64,000 bases of DNA, from the NCBI GenBank assembly GCA_038322575.1, contig JBBQGB010000004.1:1-64000 (forward strand). The letters are read 5' to 3'. Below the pieces are notes generated by a model. That model ran no database searches, was not told the origin of the DNA, and saw only the letters and a program-made list of their open reading frames with translations. A program made the translations under genes and the position numbers. This document shows, piece by piece, positions 7,839-15,703 of this stretch (within the stretch, counting starts at the first letter, position 1; each line of letters opens with the position of its first letter). This stretch comes from JACMOY01 sp038322575. GTDB taxonomy: Bacteria; Actinomycetota; Actinomycetes; Actinomycetales; Angustibacteraceae.

Positions 7839-8654
7839 ATGATCAGCAGGGCGGCCGGATCGGTGCGGGCGTACGCCACGGCCACGCACTTCGGGCCGAC
7901 CGTCGCGGTGACCGCCTTCACCGCCGTCCTGGCCCTGACCTCCGGTGCGGGGCTGCGCACGCTGCTGATCTGCTCGGCGGTGCTCACCGGGCAGCTCAGC
8001 ATCGGCTGGAGCAACGACCACCTGGACGCCGGCATCGACCGCGCGGCCGGACGACGTGAGAAGCCCGTGGTGCGCGGCGAGGTCAGTGAGCTCGGGCTGC
8101 TGCGAGCGGCCGTCGTCGCGGCGGCGCTCACGGTGCCGTTGTCGCTCGCCAACGGCCTGGGCGCCGGGCTGGCCGCCCTCGGCACCACCGCGTGCGGGTG
8201 GGCGTACAACCTGGGGCTGAAGCGCACGCTGGCCAGCGCCCTGCCCTACGCGGTCGCCTTCGCGCTCACCCCGCCCGTGTTCGTGGCGCTCGCGCTCGAC
8301 CGGGCCCCCCAGCCCCAGGTCGTCGTCGCCGGTGGGTTGCTGGGCCTGTGCGCTCACTTCTCCAACGCGGTCAAGGACCTGGACGCCGACGCGCTGACCG
8401 GGGTGCGCGGGCTGCCCCAGCGCCTCGGCCCGCGCACCTCAGGCGTCGTGTCGGCGGCGCTGCTGCTGGTGGCAGCCGGCGTGCTGCTGCTGCCGGGCAG
8501 CTCGCCGTCCGCCCTCTCGCTGCTGCTCGCCGGATCGGCCGCCGCACTGGCCGCCGGGTACTCGGGGCTGATCGCCGCAGGTCGCCAGCGGCACGGCTTC
8601 AGCCTCAACCTCGCCGCGGTGGCCCTGCTGGTCGCGGCCGTCGTCGCCCGGTGA
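7839..8654 (+). CDS. UbiA family prenyltransferase
   Basis: The 271-residue integral membrane protein has about eight hydrophobic helices. The first Asp-rich prenyl-diphosphate motif is NDHLDAGIDRAAGRREKP (residues about 66-83) and the second is NAVKDLDADALTGVRGLPQRLG (about 172-193). These motifs bind Mg2+ and the diphosphate of a polyprenyl donor. It is divergent from the methyltransferase/type III polyketide synthase pair, and together they form a plausible three-enzyme pathway to a prenylated, methylated aromatic lipid or quinone-like compound. A G-rich ribosome site (GGGGGGCAG) directly precedes the ATG. Confidence 0.9.
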   Translation: MISRAAGSVRAYATATHFGPTVAVTAFTAVLALTSGAGLRTLLICSAVLTGQLSIGWSNDHLDAGIDRAAGRREKPVVRGEVSELGLLRAAVVAAALTVPLSLANGLGAGLAALGTTACGWAYNLGLKRTLASALPYAVAFALTPPVFVALALDRAPQPQVVVAGGLLGLCAHFSNAVKDLDADALTGVRGLPQRLGPRTSGVVSAALLLVAAGVLLLPGSSPSALSLLLAGSAAALAAGYSGLIAAGRQRHGFSLNLAAVALLVAAVVAR

Positions 8655-8661
8655 GGCCGGA

Positions 8662-8684
8662 CGGGTGATGCCCGACATCACCCG
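8662..8684 (+). terminator. Hairpin after UbiA gene
   Basis: Perfect 9-bp stem CGGGTGATG / CATCACCCG with a 5-base loop, starting 8 bp after the UbiA stop. There is no T-run, as is usual in high-GC actinobacteria. Confidence 0.6.
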
Positions 8685-8763
8685 ATGTGACTAGTCCTGA
8701 CGGTCAAGTCCGTGAGCGCCGCTGCCGAAGACCACGGTGGACGCGAAGCCCTGGGAGGCCGAC

Positions 8764-8964
8764 TTGACGACCATCGGACACACGCAGACGACAGGACCCG
8801 ACGAGACCGCGCACGACGCCGTCGACGACGAGGTCATGGGCCTGCTGCACGAGCACGTACCGCTCTCGCTGATCATGGACCTGGTGGAGCCCAGCGGCCC
8901 CGACTCGGCCGGCATCCTGCGCACCGAGGGCGAGCCCGAGTCGCAGTGGTGGATCGGTCACTGA
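8764..8964 (+). CDS. Small conserved acidic protein
   Basis: A TTG start at 8764 has a strong GGGAGG ribosome site at 8753-8758, which decides it over an upstream GTG at 8737. The 66-residue product starts MTTIGHTQTTG and is acidic, with a central helix EVMGLLHEHVPLSLIMDLVEP. The tail GEPESQWWIGH ends in paired Trp. Short proteins with an LLHEHVPLxLxxDL core recur in actinobacteria, but I know no function. It stands alone between the UbiA gene and tRNA-Lys. Confidence 0.65.
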   Translation: MTTIGHTQTTGPDETAHDAVDDEVMGLLHEHVPLSLIMDLVEPSGPDSAGILRTEGEPESQWWIGH

Positions 8965-8995
8965 GGACCGGTTCGGCCACCCGGGCCGCTGCTGG

Positions 8996-9001
8996 TAGTG
9001 T
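8996..9001 (+). promoter_or_regulatory. Candidate -10 element for tRNA-Lys
   Basis: TAGTGT ends 11 bases before the first tRNA nucleotide, a sensible distance for a promoter with a short 5' leader. Confidence 0.5.
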
Positions 9002-9012
9002 CATCACCCGTT

Positions 9013-9088
<76 letters not shown>

Positions 9089-9092
9089 CGAA

Positions 9093-9132
9093 CGGTCAGG
9101 GCGTCCACCTCCCCAAGTGGGCGCCCTGACCG
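9093..9132 (+). terminator. Strong hairpin after tRNA-Lys
   Basis: CGGTCAGGGCG pairs perfectly with CGCCCTGACCG and the stem continues through TCCAC/GTGGG with one wobble. It begins 5 bp after the tRNA CCA and probably ends its transcript. It may also serve the convergent gene ending at 9162. Confidence 0.7.
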
Positions 9133-9161
9133 GCTTCCGGTCGTGACATCGCGGCCCTCGG

Positions 9162-9563
9162 TCAGTCACCGATCCTGTTCCAGAAGCGGCCCTCGATGCC
9201 GTGCTGCAGCATGAAGTCCTCCAGGCCGCCGCTGCCCGGGAAGCGTTCGGCGATCGACGTCAGCACGTCGCCTCCAGGTGGGACGCCCAACAACGTGCAC
9301 AGGTCCCTGGTCTCTGCGGCCGACAACCTGCGCTCGAACTCGTACTCACCCATGCCGAAGATCCGCTGGACCCCCGGCCCGAGGTCGTGGCCCCGCAGCG
9401 CGAGCCCACCGTCTTCGGTGAGCGTGACGGCCCGCCACATGGTGCCGTCGACATCGGCGGCGTCCCGCAGGACCACCGTCCCCGGCTCGATCCGGCGGAC
9501 GTGCACCGCGTGCCGTCTGGTCCACAACCGCCTCAGGCGCGGGCGACGCCCCGGTGGGCTCAT
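9162..9563 (-). CDS. Conserved hypothetical protein
   Basis: From the ATG at 9563 (MSPPGRRPRLRRL, with GAGG 9 bases upstream) the product is 133 residues. A basic N-terminus leads to HVRRIEPGTVVLRDAADVDGTMWRAV and a more conserved-looking helical C-terminus with RRLSAAETRDLCTLLGV and GLEDFMLQHGIEGRFWNRIGD. I do not recognise a named domain. The same frame stays open up to a TTG at 9710 that overlaps the preceding stop (TTGA), so a longer 182-residue form is possible, but the extra segment looks non-conserved. It is the last gene of the operon headed by the UvrA-like gene. Confidence 0.55.
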   Translation of the reverse strand: MSPPGRRPRLRRLWTRRHAVHVRRIEPGTVVLRDAADVDGTMWRAVTLTEDGGLALRGHDLGPGVQRIFGMGEYEFERRLSAAETRDLCTLLGVPPGGDVLTSIAERFPGSGGLEDFMLQHGIEGRFWNRIGD

Positions 9564-9706
9564 GACGAGCACCCTCGGCATCGTGCTCGCGGCATCCGCA
9601 CCCTGCCGAGGGGCGCGGACGCGCAGAGTTCGCGCGTCACCGGGCAAGGCTGATGCAATCCCTACCAACGACGCAACAGCCGGGTGGAAGGGTTCGACGC
9701 CTGAGT

Positions 9707-10102
9707 TCAAGGTGCAGGAGGCGTGGTTCGGGCGAGTCGGATGCGCTGAGGGCTGCTGCCGGCCACCCGCTCGACGAGCCGCCGGGCTTCGAGGTCCACC
9801 TTGACGTAGGTGCAGTAGTTGCGCAGCCGGCCGTTGGGGAAGGCCGGGTGGTCTCCGTACGCGGCCTGGGTGGAGGCGATGAGGTCTTTGAGCAGCATCG
9901 TCTGCTCGGTGCCGGTCTGGTCCGCCAGCACCTCCAGGATGTGCGCGCGGACCAGCTCGTACTGCTGCAGGTCCATGGTCCAGCCGTCGAGGCCGCCTGG
10001 TCGGGTGGCGTTGAAGATCTCCACCCGGCCGCGGCGGCGCGCGAGCTGGTCGGCCTCCCAGGCGCTTCGTGGGACGGGTGCCGAGTGCGGGTCGCTCGTC
10101 AT
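9707..10102 (-). CDS. DUF6958-like protein
   Basis: The 131-residue protein starts MTSDPHSAPV. Its pattern (RVEIFNATRPGGLDGWTMDLQQYELVR, then a helical central part, then YCTYVKVDLEARRLVERV and a short basic strand) resembles the DUF6958 family, small proteins that may be winged-helix-like. The family assignment is from memory of the pattern and function is unknown. Its ATG overlaps the stop of the upstream SRPBCC reading frame (ATGA), which links the two genes and shows which C-terminal frame of that gene is the natural one. Confidence 0.55.
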   Translation of the reverse strand: MTSDPHSAPVPRSAWEADQLARRRGRVEIFNATRPGGLDGWTMDLQQYELVRAHILEVLADQTGTEQTMLLKDLIASTQAAYGDHPAFPNGRLRNYCTYVKVDLEARRLVERVAGSSPQRIRLARTTPPAP

Positions 10103-10571
10103 GGCGACGGCGACCGGGTCTGCTCGGCGTGGTCCTTCAACAGCCGTAGGTCCAGGACGTGCAGGGCTCGGACCCTGCGTCCCACGACCAGGTCGACGAG
10201 CTGGCGGATCGGGGTCGGTAGCGGGACGTGGTTTCGGAAGTCCAGGTGGACCCGGGTGCTGCTCGAGGTGAGCTCCTCGAGGCGGAAGTCGATCTCGGGG
10301 GCATGTCGCGGCCCCCGGGACCACGGTTGCGCAGTCGGTACTCGACGCGCGTGGGTGAAGCGACCGTCAGCCGCTGACGACCCTGTTCGTCGCCGGCGGG
10401 GTCGCGGAACACGATCTCCGACCCGATGGAGGTGCCGTCGCCCTGGACGGAGCAGGAGTACCCGGTGGCGGCGGGCCACGCTGACCACTGCATGAGCTGG
10501 TGCTCGTCGGCGATGGCCCTCTGCACGTGCGCCAGGGGCCGGGCGATGTCGATGCTCTCGGTCCACTTCAC
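10099..10571 (-). pseudogene. SRPBCC family protein, disrupted by a frameshift
   Basis: The N-terminal half reads well from ATG 10571: MKWTESIDIARPLAHVQRA, then HQLMQWSAWPAATGYS and GSEIVFRDPAGDEQGRQRL. This is a START/polyketide-cyclase-like domain. After RLRNRGPG the frame degrades into Ser/Arg-rich noise, while the next frame continues sensibly with PEIDFRLEELTSSSTRVHLDF and runs to a TGA at 10099 that overlaps the next start. The switch needs one extra base in the G/C run at about 10305-10318. It is either a recent single-base deletion or a sequencing error in a homopolymer. If corrected, the protein would be about 157 residues, normal for the family. Confidence 0.75.
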
Positions 10572-10602
10572 GCGCGGGCTCCGGTCCGTCGTCGTCGAGG
10601 GG

Positions 10603-12852
10603 TCATGCGCCTGGCTGCCGCGAACGGTGCAGGTGGTGGCCGGTCAGGGAGGTGCCATCGGTGGGAAGGCCGGCGGGCGGCCCCTGGTAGACGACCCGGC
10701 CTCCGTCGTGTCCGGCGCCCGGGCCCAGGTCGATGACCCAGTCGGCGCGTGCGACGACGTCCAGGTTGTGCTCGATGACGATCACGGTGCCGCCGGCCTC
10801 GACGATGCGGTCGAGCAGACCGACGAGGTGGTCGACGTCGGCCAGGTGCAGTCCGCTGGTCGGCTCGTCCAGCACGTACGTGCGGGCGCTGCGTCCCATC
10901 TCGATGCCGAGGCGCAGCCGCTGACGTTCACCGCCGGACAGGCTGGTCATCGGCTGGCCGAGACGGACGTACCCGATGCCGGCGTCGACGAGGGATCGCA
11001 GGGTCGGTCGGACCGACTTCTCGGTGAAGAAGGTCGCGGCCTGGTCGATGGTCATGGCCAGGACCTCGCAGATGTCGGCACCCCGCAGCCGGTGGGCCAG
11101 CACGTCCGCGGTGAACCGGCGTCCCTCGCAGGCCTCGCACGGTGTCGCCACACCGGGCATGTAGGCCAGGTCGGTGTAGGTGACGCCGAGCCCGCTGCAG
11201 GCTGGGCAGGCGCCCTCGGAGTTGGCGCTGAACAACGCGGCCCGCACGTCGTTGGCCTTGGCGAAGGCGTCCCTGATGGGGTCCAGCACACCGGAGTAGG
11301 TCGCGGGGTTCGAACGTCGCGAACCCTTGATCGGGGTCTGGTCCATGAAGACCAGGTCCGCGCTGCGGGGCAACGAGCTGAGCAGCGAGCTCTTGCCCGA
11401 GCCCGCCACCCCGGTGACCACGGTCAGCACCCCCAGCGGGACGTCGACCGTGACAGCACGCAGGTTGTTGGCGGTGGCGTCCTCGACGCGCAGGTACCCG
11501 GTCGCCTGACGCGGGTCGGCACGGATCGGTTGTCGCACGTCCAGGTGCTCACCGGTCACGGTGCCGGAGCGCCGCAGACCAGCGACGTCACCCTGGTAGA
11601 CGACCTGGCCACCGTCGCTGCCCGCCCCCGGGCCCAGGTCGACCACATGATCGGCCGCGCAGATGACGTCGGGGTCGTGCTCGACGACCAGCACCGTGTT
11701 TCCCTTGTCCCGCAGCCGCTGCAGCAGTCGGATCATGCGCGCGGTGTCGTGGGCGTGCAGGCCCCCGGTCGGTTCGTCGAACACGTAGGTCATCTCGGTG
11801 AGGCTGGACTCCAGGTGGCGCACCATCTTCACGCGCTGTGCCTCCCCACCGGACAGCGTCCCGGTCTGCCGATCAAGGCTCAGGTAGGCCAGTCCGATCT
11901 CGATCAGGTTGTCCAGCGTGCTGGCCAGCCCTGCCACCATGGGCGCGATGCCTGCGGCCGTCAGGCCGCGCACCCACACCGCGAGGTCGTCGACCTGCAT
12001 CGCGTTGCACTCGGCGATGGTGCGCCCCGCGACGAGGCAGCCGCGGGCGCGCTCGTTCAGTCGGGTTCCCCCGCAGTCGGGGCACGCGATGACGGTGGCG
12101 GCCGCGTCGACGGCGCGCCGCACGTGCGGCTGCAGGGCGTCGCGGTCCTTGGACAGGTACAGCCGTCGGATCTTGTCGAGCAGGCCCTCGTACGCCATCT
12201 TGTAGCTGCCGGTGCCGACCTTGCCGCCAGTGCCGGTCAACAGCTGGTCCAGGTCGGCCTGGGACCACCGCGTCAGCGGCTCGTCCACGTCGAAGTAGCC
12301 GGAGTCGGCGAAGATCTGCCAGAACAGCGACCCGACGGCGAAGTTGGGGAACGTGATCGCGCCGGAAGCCAGCGACAAGGCCCGGTCGAGCACCGCGTCG
12401 ACGTCGATGGTGGCCAGGGTCCCGATGCCCTCGCAGGCTGGGCACATGCCGGACGTGTCGTTGAACGAGAGCGCAGCCGGTCCCGGGACCTGGGGTGAGC
12501 CCACCGCAGCGAACAGGGCACGAAGCATCGACCAGGCGTCGGTGGCCGTCCCCACCGTCGAGCGACTGTTGGCGCCCATCCGCTCCTGGTCGACGACGAT
12601 CGCGGCGTTGAGCCCACTGAGCCGGTCGACGTCCGGACGCGGCAGTGCCGGCATCAGCGACTGCAGGAACGCCGTGTACGTCTCGTTGATCAACCGCTGC
12701 GACTCGGCCGCGATCGTCCCGAACACCAACGAGGACTTCCCGGACCCGGAGCTGCCGGTGAACACGACGAGCATCCGCTTGGGGATGTCGAGGTCGACAC
12801 CCACGAGGTTGTTCTGCCTCGCGCCGCGGACCTCGATGACGTCGCGAGTCAC
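10603..12852 (-). CDS. UvrA-like ABC ATPase (excinuclease subunit A paralogue)
   Basis: From the GTG at 12852 the product is 749 residues (VTRDVIEVRGARQNNL), shorter than true UvrA (about 950). Two ABC cassettes are visible: Walker A GSSGSGKSSLVFG and GVAGSGKSSLLSS, signatures LSGGEAQRV and LSGGERQRL, and Walker B regions VFDEPTGGLH and VLDEPTSGLH. Zinc-finger cysteine pairs (CPACEGIG, CPDCGGT, CPACSGLG, CEACEGRR) are also present. The short insertion after the first Walker A suggests that the UvrB-binding domain is missing. Such paralogues are often linked to drug resistance rather than repair. The divergent MarR regulator fits that view. The start overlaps a six-codon leader ORF. Confidence 0.88.
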   Translation of the reverse strand: MTRDVIEVRGARQNNLVGVDLDIPKRMLVVFTGSSGSGKSSLVFGTIAAESQRLINETYTAFLQSLMPALPRPDVDRLSGLNAAIVVDQERMGANSRSTVGTATDAWSMLRALFAAVGSPQVPGPAALSFNDTSGMCPACEGIGTLATIDVDAVLDRALSLASGAITFPNFAVGSLFWQIFADSGYFDVDEPLTRWSQADLDQLLTGTGGKVGTGSYKMAYEGLLDKIRRLYLSKDRDALQPHVRRAVDAAATVIACPDCGGTRLNERARGCLVAGRTIAECNAMQVDDLAVWVRGLTAAGIAPMVAGLASTLDNLIEIGLAYLSLDRQTGTLSGGEAQRVKMVRHLESSLTEMTYVFDEPTGGLHAHDTARMIRLLQRLRDKGNTVLVVEHDPDVICAADHVVDLGPGAGSDGGQVVYQGDVAGLRRSGTVTGEHLDVRQPIRADPRQATGYLRVEDATANNLRAVTVDVPLGVLTVVTGVAGSGKSSLLSSLPRSADLVFMDQTPIKGSRRSNPATYSGVLDPIRDAFAKANDVRAALFSANSEGACPACSGLGVTYTDLAYMPGVATPCEACEGRRFTADVLAHRLRGADICEVLAMTIDQAATFFTEKSVRPTLRSLVDAGIGYVRLGQPMTSLSGGERQRLRLGIEMGRSARTYVLDEPTSGLHLADVDHLVGLLDRIVEAGGTVIVIEHNLDVVARADWVIDLGPGAGHDGGRVVYQGPPAGLPTDGTSLTGHHLHRSRQPGA

Positions 12853-12869
12853 AGCGTCATCCCACCCAT
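12849..12869 (-). CDS. Candidate six-codon leader peptide MGGMTL
   Basis: ATG at 12869, stop TGA at 12851-12849, preceded at the ideal 7-base distance by GGGAGG (12882-12877), the strongest ribosome site in the area. Its stop overlaps the GTG start of the UvrA-like gene (GTGA), so ribosomes finishing the leader could re-initiate on that gene. The UvrA-like GTG itself has only a weaker GGTGGG site. Whether it is translated is inference from position. Confidence 0.5.
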   Translation of the reverse strand: MGGMTL

Positions 12870-12930
12870 CACGTCGCCTCCCTGGTGGGACGATGACCGT
12901 CCCCGAACACGTCCTCACCCAAGGAGTGTC

Positions 12931-13404
12931 TTGACTGTCGAGGGACCTGACGGCAACACCGGTCATGACGCCGAAGCGCTCATGGTCGCCGTGCGCGCCA
13001 TGGCCGAGGCACTGAACCGCTTCGACGACGCGGCGTGCGAGGCGTTCGGTGTGGGCCGGACCGACCTTCGGGCGATGAACCTGATGGAGAACGGCCCCGT
13101 CAGCGCTGGTGAGATCGCGGCGCGCCTCGGGCTGAGCTCTGGGACGGTCACCGTGCTCATCGACCGACTCGTCAAGCACCAGTACGCCGCCCGCCACCCA
13201 GACCCCACCGACGGGCGCAAGGTCATGGTCCAGCTCGAGCCCGCAACCTACGCCGCCTTCGCGCGGATCTACGCCCCCTGCGGGCAGGCAGTCGCCGCCG
13301 CGACCGCCCAGATGCCCCACCGCCAACGCGCCGCGGCACGTCGAGCCCTGACGATGATCACCGCCGCAGTCACCGACCAGGAGCACCACCTCCGGCTCAC
13401 GTAG
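12931..13404 (+). CDS. MarR family transcriptional regulator
   Basis: TTG start with AAGGAG 4 bases upstream; 157 residues. The winged helix is clear: GPVSAGEIAARLGLSSGTVTVLIDRLVKHQYAARHPDPTDGRKVMVQL covers the recognition helix and the wing with its DxR motif. Flanking helices (residues about 10-40 and 110-155) form the dimerisation part. MarR proteins usually repress their own gene and a divergent neighbour until a phenolic or drug-like ligand binds. Here the neighbour is the UvrA-like gene with its leader ORF, 78 bp apart start to start, so it is the likely target. Confidence 0.88.
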   Translation: MTVEGPDGNTGHDAEALMVAVRAMAEALNRFDDAACEAFGVGRTDLRAMNLMENGPVSAGEIAARLGLSSGTVTVLIDRLVKHQYAARHPDPTDGRKVMVQLEPATYAAFARIYAPCGQAVAAATAQMPHRQRAAARRALTMITAAVTDQEHHLRLT

Positions 13405-13489
13405 CGACACCGGGCCGCGCCTGCGGGACGCCCACTGCAAGCATCCGGTTTCCATCGACATTCGATCCTGCAGAGTTAGTGTGCTCGGC

Positions 13490-13660
13490 ATGCGCCTCGT
13501 GGTGACGTTCGTCGTGTCCTGTCTCGCCGTCGTCATCGTGATGGGGACGACTACCGGTCGAGCGATCGATCCGCTGGGATTCGCGCTGATCGCGGTTGCG
13601 GCGGGGGTCATCACCGTCGTGGACCACCGCGTCCGCGCCCGCCGCCACGGTCACACCTGA
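13490..13660 (+). CDS. Small two-TM membrane protein
   Basis: The 56-residue protein starts MRLVVTFVVSCLAVVIVMG, has a short loop, a second hydrophobic helix (PLGFALIAVAAGVITVV) and ends with a basic tail VRARRHGHT. A TAGTGT hexamer at 13477-13482 ends exactly 7 bases before the ATG, as expected for a leaderless actinobacterial mRNA; this is the main evidence that it is real. No family is recognised. The 229 bp after it contain no complete gene. Confidence 0.5.
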   Translation: MRLVVTFVVSCLAVVIVMGTTTGRAIDPLGFALIAVAAGVITVVDHRVRARRHGHT

Positions 13661-13889
13661 GCGGCGCTGCTCTGCGCCGTCCGACGGGCGGGACGACGGA
13701 CGCCTCGTCCGAGCGCGCACCCTGCCCCACGCGCGGGCGACCTCGTCGCCCAGGCCGAGCCCGGGTTCGTCGACACCTCCAAGGAGTCGTTCGCCGCGAG
13801 CAAGGCGATCAAGGCCGCCTCGCCCGACGTGCAGCAGCTCGTCACAGGAGGCCGCCGGCGATGCCCGGCTGACGCGGTCGGCTGGGACA
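13661..13889. other. Gap with a possible gene remnant
   Basis: No start-to-stop gene fits here. One plus-strand frame from about 13727 to 13850 has coding-like composition (GDLVAQAEPGFVDTS, then SKAIKAASPDVQQLVT) but lacks a start and degrades after that. It may be a decayed gene fragment; I do not recognise the family. Confidence 0.3.
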
Positions 13890-15182
13890 TCACCGTGAGG
13901 TCGTCGTCAGCCCGAGGTTGTGTTCGGCCCGACGCTGCAGGACGGCTCGCTCGCCCTCGTTCCTGGTCCGTGCAGCGGCCTCGGTGAACGCCTCGCTGGC
14001 CTGCTCGTGCAGCCCCGCTCGTTCGAGCAGGTCGCCGCGCACGCTCGCCAGGAGCGGGAAGTCGCCGAGGGCAGGTGCGTCCAGCTGCGCCAGGACGGCC
14101 AGCCCTGCGCTCGGGCCGAACGCCCGCCCGTGCGCGACCGCCCGGTTCACCTCGACGACGGGGCCCGGCGCGGCTTCGGCCAGCACGTCGTACAACGCCG
14201 CGATCCGGCGCCAGTTCGTGTCCTCGGCACGTTCGGCACGGGCGTGCTGGGAGGCGATCGAGGCCTGCAGGAAGTACGTCCCCACCGGCTCTCCGCTCGA
14301 GGCGCGCCGCTCGGCCTGCTGCAGCGACGTCATGCCGCGGCGGATCATCGTCGCGTCCCAGCGACTGCGGTCCTGCGCCTCCAGCAGGACCGGCGCGCCG
14401 TGCTCGTCGAGCCGGGCGACCATCCGCGAGCCCTGGATCTGCAGCAGCGCGTGGAGTGCGAGCACTTCTGGCTGATCAGGAGCGAGGTCGGCGAGCATGC
14501 CTGCGAGTCTGATCGCCTCGTGCGCCAGATCGGGACGCATCCACTCCTGGCCGGCAGTGGCGGCGTACCCTTCGTTGAAGATCAGGTAGATCACCGCCAT
14601 CACGTCGTCGATCCGTCTGATCCGCTCCCGGCCCGTGGGCAGCTCGAGGTCAGCGTGAGCCTCGGCCAGCGTCTTCTTGGCGCGCGAGATGCGTTGACCC
14701 ATGGCGGTCTCGGTGGCCAGGAACCCGCGGGCGATCTCGGCGGTGGTGAGTCCGCCGACCAGACGCAAGGTCAGTGCGGCACGGGACTCGGCCGTCAGCG
14801 ACGGATGGCAGGACAGGAAGACCAGTCGCAGGACGTCGTCCTCGATGTGGTCCACCTGGTTATCGAGGTCGGCCATCGCCGCCTCCTCCGCATCCTGGGC
14901 GTGCGCGATCTGCGCGACCTTGCTGCGAAGGTTGTCGGTGCGCCGGAAGTGGTCGACGCCGCGCCGCTTCGCGATGGTCATCAGCCACGCGGCGGGGTTC
15001 TGTGGAACCCCGGTCGTCGGCCACTGCTCCAGCGCGGCGACGAGCGCGTCCTGCGCCAGGTCCTCGGCGAGCTCCAGATCACGGGTCATCCGCAGCAGAG
15101 CGCCCACCAGGCGTGCCGACTCGGCCCGCCACGCCGCGACGACGGCCCCGTTCGCATCATCCGCACTGGTCCCTGGCGGCAC
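13890..15182 (-). CDS. ECF42-type RNA polymerase sigma factor with C-terminal extension
   Basis: The 430-residue protein is over twice the length of an ordinary ECF factor. Sigma region 2 is at about residues 20-85 (DLELAEDLAQDALVAALEQWP, AWLMTIAKRRGVDHFRR) and region 4 at about 125-180 (ALTLRLVGGLTTAEIARGFL, ETAMGQRISRAKK). The remainder is a helical, TPR/DUF6596-like domain (YLIFNEGYAA, RLAGMLADL, ALYDVLAEAAPGPVVEVNRA) that in this class replaces an anti-sigma factor. A TACGCT hexamer (15194-15189) ends 6 bases before the GTG, so it can be transcribed separately. It lies 23 bp after a DGPF protein gene, the known genomic partner of ECF42. Confidence 0.93.
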   Translation of the reverse strand: MPPGTSADDANGAVVAAWRAESARLVGALLRMTRDLELAEDLAQDALVAALEQWPTTGVPQNPAAWLMTIAKRRGVDHFRRTDNLRSKVAQIAHAQDAEEAAMADLDNQVDHIEDDVLRLVFLSCHPSLTAESRAALTLRLVGGLTTAEIARGFLATETAMGQRISRAKKTLAEAHADLELPTGRERIRRIDDVMAVIYLIFNEGYAATAGQEWMRPDLAHEAIRLAGMLADLAPDQPEVLALHALLQIQGSRMVARLDEHGAPVLLEAQDRSRWDATMIRRGMTSLQQAERRASSGEPVGTYFLQASIASQHARAERAEDTNWRRIAALYDVLAEAAPGPVVEVNRAVAHGRAFGPSAGLAVLAQLDAPALGDFPLLASVRGDLLERAGLHEQASEAFTEAAARTRNEGERAVLQRRAEHNLGLTTTSR

Positions 15183-15205
15183 GCTGCCAGCGTAGTGACT
15201 CCCGA

Positions 15206-15580
15206 TCAGTCGCCGGGGCCCTCTGGGCCGGTGGAGATCTGCCGCAGGGTCGAGACCACCGTGACCTCGGGCCAGTGCCGGGCGTGCAGCTCGGCGAACT
15301 CCCGCTGGTCGGCCGCGGCCTCCTCGATGCTGTCGTACTGCATGATCGCCCAGCCACCCACGACCTCCTTGGCCTCGGCGTATGGTCCATCGACCCGGGT
15401 GACCTCACCGCGGCGGACCACGTAGTTCACCGCGTCCTCGGTTCCGTACAGACCGCCGCCGTCGAGGAACACCCCATTGGCCGCGCGCTCGCCGATGTGG
15501 GCGTCCATCGCGTCCATGAGCGCCTGCGGCGGCGTACCGATGCCTTCTTCCATCCGAACGAACCCCATGAAACGCGGCAT
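15206..15580 (-). CDS. DGPF/YCII-related protein
   Basis: The 124-residue protein is read from MPRFMGFVRMEEG (AGGAG 8 bases upstream; an ATG two codons earlier is too close to that site). The domain marker VDGPYAEAKEVVGGWAIMQ is clear. YCII-related proteins are ferredoxin-like dimers with poorly known catalytic roles. It is immediately upstream of the ECF42 sigma gene on the same strand, the arrangement expected for that regulatory module, in which the DGPF gene is typically a target of the sigma factor. Confidence 0.88.
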   Translation of the reverse strand: MPRFMGFVRMEEGIGTPPQALMDAMDAHIGERAANGVFLDGGGLYGTEDAVNYVVRRGEVTRVDGPYAEAKEVVGGWAIMQYDSIEEAAADQREFAELHARHWPEVTVVSTLRQISTGPEGPGD

Positions 15581-15703
15581 CTTCATCACTCCTGATGGTT
15601 GACGGCGGGTTGCTTCGTGACCGTACGTCGAACGGCTGCCGACGTCTTCGACATCAGTCATCGACGTCGTGTCAACTGCGAGGTCATCCTGGGCGTGGGC
15701 GGC

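Noticed and set aside
7010..8227. In-frame N-terminal extension of the type III PKS to 761 residues
   Set aside because: It runs antisense or out of frame through the methyltransferase and UbiA genes and lacks family motifs; the PKS starts at 7009.
10426..12498. 690-codon plus-strand frame opposite the UvrA-like gene
   Set aside because: Shadow frame rich in Val/Gly/Asp/His; the opposite strand encodes two complete ABC cassettes.
12853..13614. In-frame N-terminal extension of the UvrA-like protein to 1003 residues
   Set aside because: The extra part is antisense to the MarR gene; the ABC domain begins right after GTG 12852.
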